DNA from: an uncultured Oscillibacter sp.
Lineage (GTDB): Bacteria > Bacillota > Clostridia > Oscillospirales > Oscillospiraceae
Reading direction: 5' to 3'
DNA length: 64,000 nucleotides
Assembly (NCBI GenBank): GCA_910578935.1
Contig: CAJTSM010000003.1
Location: 1 to 64,000, forward strand
A model generated the notes under the pieces. It did no database searches. It was given only the letters and a program-made list of their open reading frames with translations, and had not been told where the DNA came from. Positions 59,724 through 64,000 of the stretch are shown in pieces. A program made the translations under genes and the position numbers. Numbering within the stretch: position 1 is the first letter of the stretch; each line of letters starts with the position of its first letter.

Positions 59724-60815
59724 TTATTTTGCCTCGATGTAGCCCTTGGCACACAGCAGTTCGGCCAGAAGAACCGCGCCGCCTGCCGCGCCCCGGAGGG
59801 TGTTGTGGCTCAGTCCCACAAACTTGTAATCGTATTGGGAATCCTCCCTTAACCGTCCCAGGGAAATGGCCATGCCATTTTCCAAATTCCGGTCCAGTCG
59901 GGTCTGAGGACGGTCCGGCTCTTCAAAGTAGTGGAGGAACTGCTGGGGAGCGGAAGGGAGGCTCAGTTCCTGGGCGGGGCCCCGGAAGGCGGCCCAGTCG
60001 GCCTTGATCTGCTCAATGGATGGTTTTTTACCCTCCTGAAACTTTACGAACACCGCCGCCATATGGCCGTCCTGACAGGCCACACGAAAGCATTGGGCAG
60101 TGATGGCGGGACCCTGGGCGTTGATGATTTTGCCGCCTTTCACTTTGCCCCACAGCTTTAGAGGCTCCTGCTCGGATTTCTCCTCCTCGCCTCCAATGTA
60201 GGGGATGCAGTTGTCCACCATCTCCGGCCAGCGCTCGAAGGTCTTGCCCGCGCCGGAGATTGCCTGATAGGTACAGACCAAGACCTTTTCCAAGCCGTAT
60301 TTCAGCAGGGGATGCAGAGCGGGAACATAGCTTTGGAGAGAGCAGTTGCTCTTAACGGCAATAAAACCCCGTTTGGTGCCCAGGCGTTTGCGTTGAGAGT
60401 CAATGACTTCAATGTGTTCTGCGTTTAACTCCGGCACCACCATGGGCACGTCGCCTGTCCAGCGGTGGGCAGAATTGTTGGAGACAATCGGGCATTCCAG
60501 CTTGGCATATTTTTCCTCCAGAGCCCGAATTTCTTCTTTTTTCATATCTACAGCGCAAAAACAGAAATCCACCATGGACGCCAGTTTTTCGGCGTCGGTT
60601 TCCGCGTTTAGGATAACAAGGCCCTTGGCCTCTTCCGGCATGGGGGAAGTCATGGCCCAACGGGAGGCGGCGGCCTCTTCATAAGTCTTTCCGGCGCTGC
60701 GGGCGCTGGCGGCCACTGCCGTCAGCTGAAACCAGGGGTGACGCTCTAAAAGAGAGATGAAGCGCTGGCCTACCATGCCGGTGCAGCCGATGACGCCGAC
60801 TTTGTACTGTTTCAT
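59724..60815 (-). CDS. asd: Aspartate-semialdehyde dehydrogenase
   Basis: 363 aa, the longer archaeal/eukaryotic-like type: VGVIGCTGMVGQRFISLLER (NADP), the catalytic Cys in FIAVKSNCSLQSYVP, and CTYQAISGAGKTFERWPEMV. Late YDYKFVGLSHNTLRGAAGGA. Supplies the semialdehyde for dapA. A TATAAT is present upstream (about 60890) on the minus strand. Confidence 0.95.
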   Translation of the reverse strand: MKQYKVGVIGCTGMVGQRFISLLERHPWFQLTAVAASARSAGKTYEEAAASRWAMTSPMPEEAKGLVILNAETDAEKLASMVDFCFCAVDMKKEEIRALEEKYAKLECPIVSNNSAHRWTGDVPMVVPELNAEHIEVIDSQRKRLGTKRGFIAVKSNCSLQSYVPALHPLLKYGLEKVLVCTYQAISGAGKTFERWPEMVDNCIPYIGGEEEKSEQEPLKLWGKVKGGKIINAQGPAITAQCFRVACQDGHMAAVFVKFQEGKKPSIEQIKADWAAFRGPAQELSLPSAPQQFLHYFEEPDRPQTRLDRNLENGMAISLGRLREDSQYDYKFVGLSHNTLRGAAGGAVLLAELLCAKGYIEAK

Positions 60816-61000
60816 AGTATGCTCCTTCCGCCGCGTTGGTGTGAAAACGTTATTGGAATTCTTGGTTGAATTTGACGCGGCCTTGTATTATAATAACTAC
60901 ATATGACATAAAATGTGCTCGATGCGCGGACAAATGTCTATCACAAATATGGTATCATGATTTCCCCGGCGCGTCAAGTCAGGGATCATTGGGAGGTTCC

Positions 61001-62659
61001 ATGAAAAATAAGCTGTTGACCTTGTTGCTCGTTGTGACTTTTTTTGCGCTCAGTGCTCCGGCGGCGTCGGCTGTGACCGGCGGCGTTGTAAAGGTAGGCT
61101 TGCGGTACGGTTCCTCCGCCCTGTTTTCCGCCAATCTGGAAAATGCGGTAGGATCTGGTTATGAATTCGGCTATTTCCAGGAGGACCGTTCTTTTACTTC
61201 TTTGGGCTGGACGGAGGAAACCACAATCTCTATGACTGCTGCCGGGACAATTTATATGGATGGCGGCGGCGCCTATTTTCCCTCCGCATCTTCCGGGGGC
61301 TCCCAAATCCTGGGGGAGTGGCATGTTCAGCTGGAGGGATTTCGTTCCTTTGATGAGGCGGCGGGCCGGGCCCGCTCCGAAGGAGGATGGCCCGCATGGA
61401 TCAACCGGGAGTATGTAGTCCGGGTAGGCTGCTACGGTATGCAGGGAGAAGCGGAAGCGGCTGCCGGGCGTTACGGAGGCCGGGCCGTACGGTCTTCTTC
61501 TACCGGGGTGGTGGTTACTCGGACAAGGACTGCGGACATCCTCTTTGAGTTTGACTGCGGCGGCGAGCTGGCTTTGGGTGTCCGGCCGTCAGGACGGGAT
61601 ACTTCCACCTGGTTTAAAGGGTACAAGTACGGCGGTAGCTTCGAGTATCCACGACCTAACGGCGGAAACCTGAGTGTGGTGAATGTCATTGGCTTAGAGG
61701 ATTATGTGAAAGGCGTTATCCCTTACGAGATGGGAGGCGAATGGCCTCTGGAAGCTTTAGAGGCCCAGGCCGTCTGCGCCCGGACTTTTGTCCAGGGGCA
61801 CAGCAAGCACTTGCGGGATAGTGGTTTTGATGTTTGCAACGGCGTGGACTGTCAGGTTTACAACGGCCACGGCAGCGGCGGCGCGAGCCCTTCGGAAACC
61901 AGTGACCGGGCGGTGGAAAACACAGCCGGGCTTTGTATTTATTATAACGGAACCCTGGTACAGGATGCGGTTTACCACTCCTCCGACGGCGGGGCTACCG
62001 AGGATGGAGGAAACGTTTGGGGAACGGAAACTGGGTATTTGAAGGGAAAAACCGATCCCTATGAGCCCCAGACCACAGTTCCCAACAACCATTATTCCGT
62101 CACCTACACCGCTTCGGAGCTGAGCTGGATTTTGGATCAGAAAGGTCATTCTGTGGGCACGGTGCAGGATGTTTACGTCTCGGAATACACGCCCCTGGGA
62201 AATGTGAAGCAGGTAACGTTTGTGGGGACCGGCGGCACTAAGACCTTTACCGGCGACGATTGCCGGATGATTTTTTACAGCAGCACCTACCAGAAGTCGG
62301 TCGGCAGTATGCGTTTTGAAATCAATGGCAGGCGGAGTGGTTCCGGTGGCCTTTTCGTCAACGGCACCGGCCAGCTTTCCGCGCTGGACGGCGCCTCCGT
62401 CATCTCCGGCAGCGGAACGATTGGTACGCTGCGGGGAAGCTCCGCCTCAGCCGTCACGTCCTCCGGCACCGTGACGGTTTCCGGAGAGGTCCGGCAGCCC
62501 ACGGGCGGAGAAAATCATGGCGGCAATTTTGTGATTACCGGTACTGGAAACGGCCATAATGTGGGCATGAGCCAGTATGGGGCCAAGGCAATGGCGGAGC
62601 TGGGCTACAGCTCTCAAGAGATCTTAAATTTCTACTATACAGATATTACCATCAGATAG
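61001..62659 (+). CDS. SpoIID/LytB-domain protein
   Basis: The start at 61001 (MKNKLLTLLLVVTFFALSAP) has TGGGAGG; the longer frame has none. 552 aa, with a signal peptide ending ASA, SPOR-like segments (WHVQLEGFRSFDEAAGRARS; YVVRVGCYGMQGEAEAAAGR), then SpoIID from about 225 (VVNVIGLEDYVKGVIPYEMG; EALEAQAVCARTFVQGHSKH; HSSDGGATED) and its end GTGNGHNVGMSQYGAKAMAE. A Ser/Gly-rich stretch (about 445-505) interrupts the domain. It probably trims denuded peptidoglycan during engulfment or growth. Confidence 0.9.
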   Translation: MKNKLLTLLLVVTFFALSAPAASAVTGGVVKVGLRYGSSALFSANLENAVGSGYEFGYFQEDRSFTSLGWTEETTISMTAAGTIYMDGGGAYFPSASSGGSQILGEWHVQLEGFRSFDEAAGRARSEGGWPAWINREYVVRVGCYGMQGEAEAAAGRYGGRAVRSSSTGVVVTRTRTADILFEFDCGGELALGVRPSGRDTSTWFKGYKYGGSFEYPRPNGGNLSVVNVIGLEDYVKGVIPYEMGGEWPLEALEAQAVCARTFVQGHSKHLRDSGFDVCNGVDCQVYNGHGSGGASPSETSDRAVENTAGLCIYYNGTLVQDAVYHSSDGGATEDGGNVWGTETGYLKGKTDPYEPQTTVPNNHYSVTYTASELSWILDQKGHSVGTVQDVYVSEYTPLGNVKQVTFVGTGGTKTFTGDDCRMIFYSSTYQKSVGSMRFEINGRRSGSGGLFVNGTGQLSALDGASVISGSGTIGTLRGSSASAVTSSGTVTVSGEVRQPTGGENHGGNFVITGTGNGHNVGMSQYGAKAMAELGYSSQEILNFYYTDITIR

Positions 62660-62668
62660 GAACATACT

Positions 62669-63694
62669 ATGAAAACATGCGATTTTTATTACGATTTGCC
62701 GCAGGAGCTTATTGCTCAGACGCCTATGGAAAAACGAGACGGTTCCCGGCTGATGATCTTAGACCGCCGGACGGGGGAAATCGGGCACCGCCGTTTCTAT
62801 GACTTGCCGTCGCTGTTGTGTCCAGGGGACTGCCTGATTATGAACGACTCCCGGGTTCTGCCTGCCCGGCTCCTGGGCCGGAGGCTGCCGGGAGGAGGAG
62901 CCTGTGAAGTGCTGCTGCTCACCGACAGGGGGGAGAATGTCTGGGAGTGCCTGGTCCGCCCGGGACGGAAGCTGCGGGCCGGGGCCCGGATGACCTTTGG
63001 CGATGGTTCCCTTACCGCTGAGGTGGTGCGGGAACTGGCAGACGGAAACCGGCGGATTCGTTTTGAATATGAGGGAATCTTCTTGGAAGTATTGGAACGC
63101 CTGGGGAAAATGCCCCTGCCGCCCTACATCAAAGAGGAACTCCAGGACCAAGAACGATATCAGACAGTCTATTCCAAGGTGTTGGGTAGTGCTGCCGCTC
63201 CTACGGCGGGGCTCCATTTTACAAAGCCGCTGCTGGAGGAAATTGCGGCCAGGGGCGTAAACCTGGGCTATGTCACGCTCCACGTGGGCCTGGGGACTTT
63301 CCGTCCGGTGAAGGAGGACACCATTGAGGACCACGAGATGCACAGCGAGTTTTGCACCGTCCCCCAGGAGACGGCGGAGCTTATCAACCGCACTAAGGCG
63401 GCGGGCGGGCGGGTCATCTGTGTAGGGACCACCTCCTGCCGGACCCTGGAATCCTGGGCGGAGGAGGACGGGCACATGGAGCCCCGGTCCGGCTGGACGA
63501 ACATTTACATCTACCCTGGCTGCCGGTTTAAGGTCATGGACGGTCTGGTGACCAACTTCCACCTGCCGGAGAGCACCCTTATCATGCTGGTGTCCGCCTT
63601 CGCGGGGCGGGAAGCGGTGCTGAACGCCTACCGGGAGGCCGTCCGGGAGCGCTACCGGTTCTTCTCCTTCGGTGACGCCATGTTTATCTCGTGA
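62669..63694 (+). CDS. queA: tRNA preQ1 S-adenosylmethionine ribosyltransferase-isomerase
   Basis: 341 aa: FYYDLPQELIAQTPMEKRDG, SRLMILDRRTG, NDSRVLPARLLGRR, TAGLHFT and HVGLGTFRPVKEDTIEDHEM, all QueA hallmarks. Makes epoxyqueuosine in tRNA, the step after Tgt. Nine bases after the SpoIID gene; only a small gene lies between it and tgt. Confidence 0.97.
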   Translation: MKTCDFYYDLPQELIAQTPMEKRDGSRLMILDRRTGEIGHRRFYDLPSLLCPGDCLIMNDSRVLPARLLGRRLPGGGACEVLLLTDRGENVWECLVRPGRKLRAGARMTFGDGSLTAEVVRELADGNRRIRFEYEGIFLEVLERLGKMPLPPYIKEELQDQERYQTVYSKVLGSAAAPTAGLHFTKPLLEEIAARGVNLGYVTLHVGLGTFRPVKEDTIEDHEMHSEFCTVPQETAELINRTKAAGGRVICVGTTSCRTLESWAEEDGHMEPRSGWTNIYIYPGCRFKVMDGLVTNFHLPESTLIMLVSAFAGREAVLNAYREAVRERYRFFSFGDAMFIS

Positions 63695-63706
63695 GGAGGG
63701 CTTGTT

Positions 63707-63958
63707 ATGACCTTGACCGATTTGCCGAACGTGGGTCCCAAGCTGGCGGAGAACCTCCGCCGGGTGGGGCTGGAAACCCCGGAGGACTTTCGGGCGGCAG
63801 GGGCCCGGGAGGCCTTCCTCCGCATCCGGGCTCAGGTGGATTCTACGGCCTGCTTCCACCAGCTCACCGCCCTGGCCGGGGCGGAGCTGGGCGCACCCAA
63901 GAAGGCGATTCCGGCGGAGGAAAAGGCGGCGCTGCGGGCCTTTTTCGACAGCTTGTAA
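63707..63958 (+). CDS. TfoX C-terminal-domain protein
   Basis: 83 aa: LTDLPNVGPKLAENLRRVGL (helix-hairpin-helix-like) and ETPEDFRAAGAREAFLRIRA, the TfoX/Sxy C-terminal domain standing alone. Full TfoX regulates competence; the isolated domain has no defined role. GAGGAGG site. Lies inside the queA-tgt pair. Confidence 0.85.
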   Translation: MTLTDLPNVGPKLAENLRRVGLETPEDFRAAGAREAFLRIRAQVDSTACFHQLTALAGAELGAPKKAIPAEEKAALRAFFDSL

Positions 63959-63972
63959 AATAGGAGAGATCA

Positions 63973-64000
63973 ATGTTCAAACTGCTAAAAACCGAGGGCC
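63973..64000 (+). CDS. tgt: Queuine/preQ1 tRNA-ribosyltransferase, first codons (runs off window)
   Basis: ATG after AGGAGAG, reading MFKLLKTEG, a typical Tgt start in related Clostridia. Only nine codons are visible, so the call leans on gene order after queA. Confidence 0.6.

Noticed and set aside
60816..61000. Lysine riboswitch upstream of asd or dapA
   Set aside because: The asd leader is too short, and neither it nor the 101-bp asd-dapA gap shows the conserved lysine-aptamer core; only a simple hairpin is visible between the genes.

Overview
The window reads as chromosome of a GC-rich gut Clostridia-type Firmicute, most likely Oscillospiraceae (inference; no 16S is present). Supporting signs are a T-box leader on alaS, a Firmicutes-type L10 leader RNA on rplJ, an Asp23-FakA pair, a dnaG-rpoD pair, a SpoIID-family protein, an SLH-anchored GH25 lysozyme, an ECF transporter energising module, and strong AAGGAGG ribosome binding sites.

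Positions 1-4400 are a graveyard of mobile DNA: the 3' end of a large serine recombinase, a BspA-like leucine-rich-repeat gene with at least three lesions, two broken IS110 transposases, a ribbon-helix-helix gene with two followers (the last frameshifted and truncated), and an hsdM whose specificity partner is missing. Positions 4400-9300 hold hsdM, the two-gene AmmeMemoRadiSam cluster and a DUF6076 gene. A three-tRNA unit (Met-Glu-Val, minus strand) lies at 9.8-10.4 kb.

Positions 10.5-16 kb carry a MerR regulator, an SLH/GH25 cell-wall hydrolase, a GyrI-like protein, and a PadR regulator with a SEDS-like membrane protein under a large inverted-repeat operator. Positions 16-24 kb form a plus-strand block: RNA methyltransferase, ecfA1-ecfA2-ecfT, two tandem paralogous anchored proteins, truA, a DUF5711 protein and a CvpA protein. 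ClpE, a small Cys protein and a flavodoxin-ferredoxin follow. Positions 27.6-31 kb (minus) hold gluQ, a foreign SRA-like fragment, fakA and asp23. Positions 31.2-35.3 kb hold a BlaI-type repressor with a fused M56-M23 metalloprotease under three operator-like dyads, then a DUF2089 regulator with a membrane partner.

Positions 35.4-42.4 kb hold an ATPase, rpoD-dnaG, a phosphopantetheinyl transferase, and a sigma/anti-sigma-like pair. Positions 42.5-51 kb hold HIT, DUF4250, cupin, alaS with its T-box, small hypothetical genes, an XRE protein with a Gly/Ala repeat tail, and a membrane protein with an acyltransferase-fold tail. Glutamate dehydrogenase and ruvX follow, then the ribosomal cluster rpmG-secE-nusG-rplK-rplA // rplJ-rplL (minus). 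The right end has a lipoprotein, asd-dapA (lysine/diaminopimelate pathway), a SpoIID protein, queA, a TfoX-C protein and the first codons of tgt. With gluQ, queA and tgt, three steps of queuosine tRNA modification lie in one window.

The most noteworthy items are the BlaI/M56-M23 module with its operator array, the membrane-anchored E2-like protein, a dispersed intergenic repeat in three copies (16.9, 34.9 and 49.4 kb), the PadR operator, the hairpin-rich rplK-rplA gap, and the multiply damaged genes in the first 4.4 kb.
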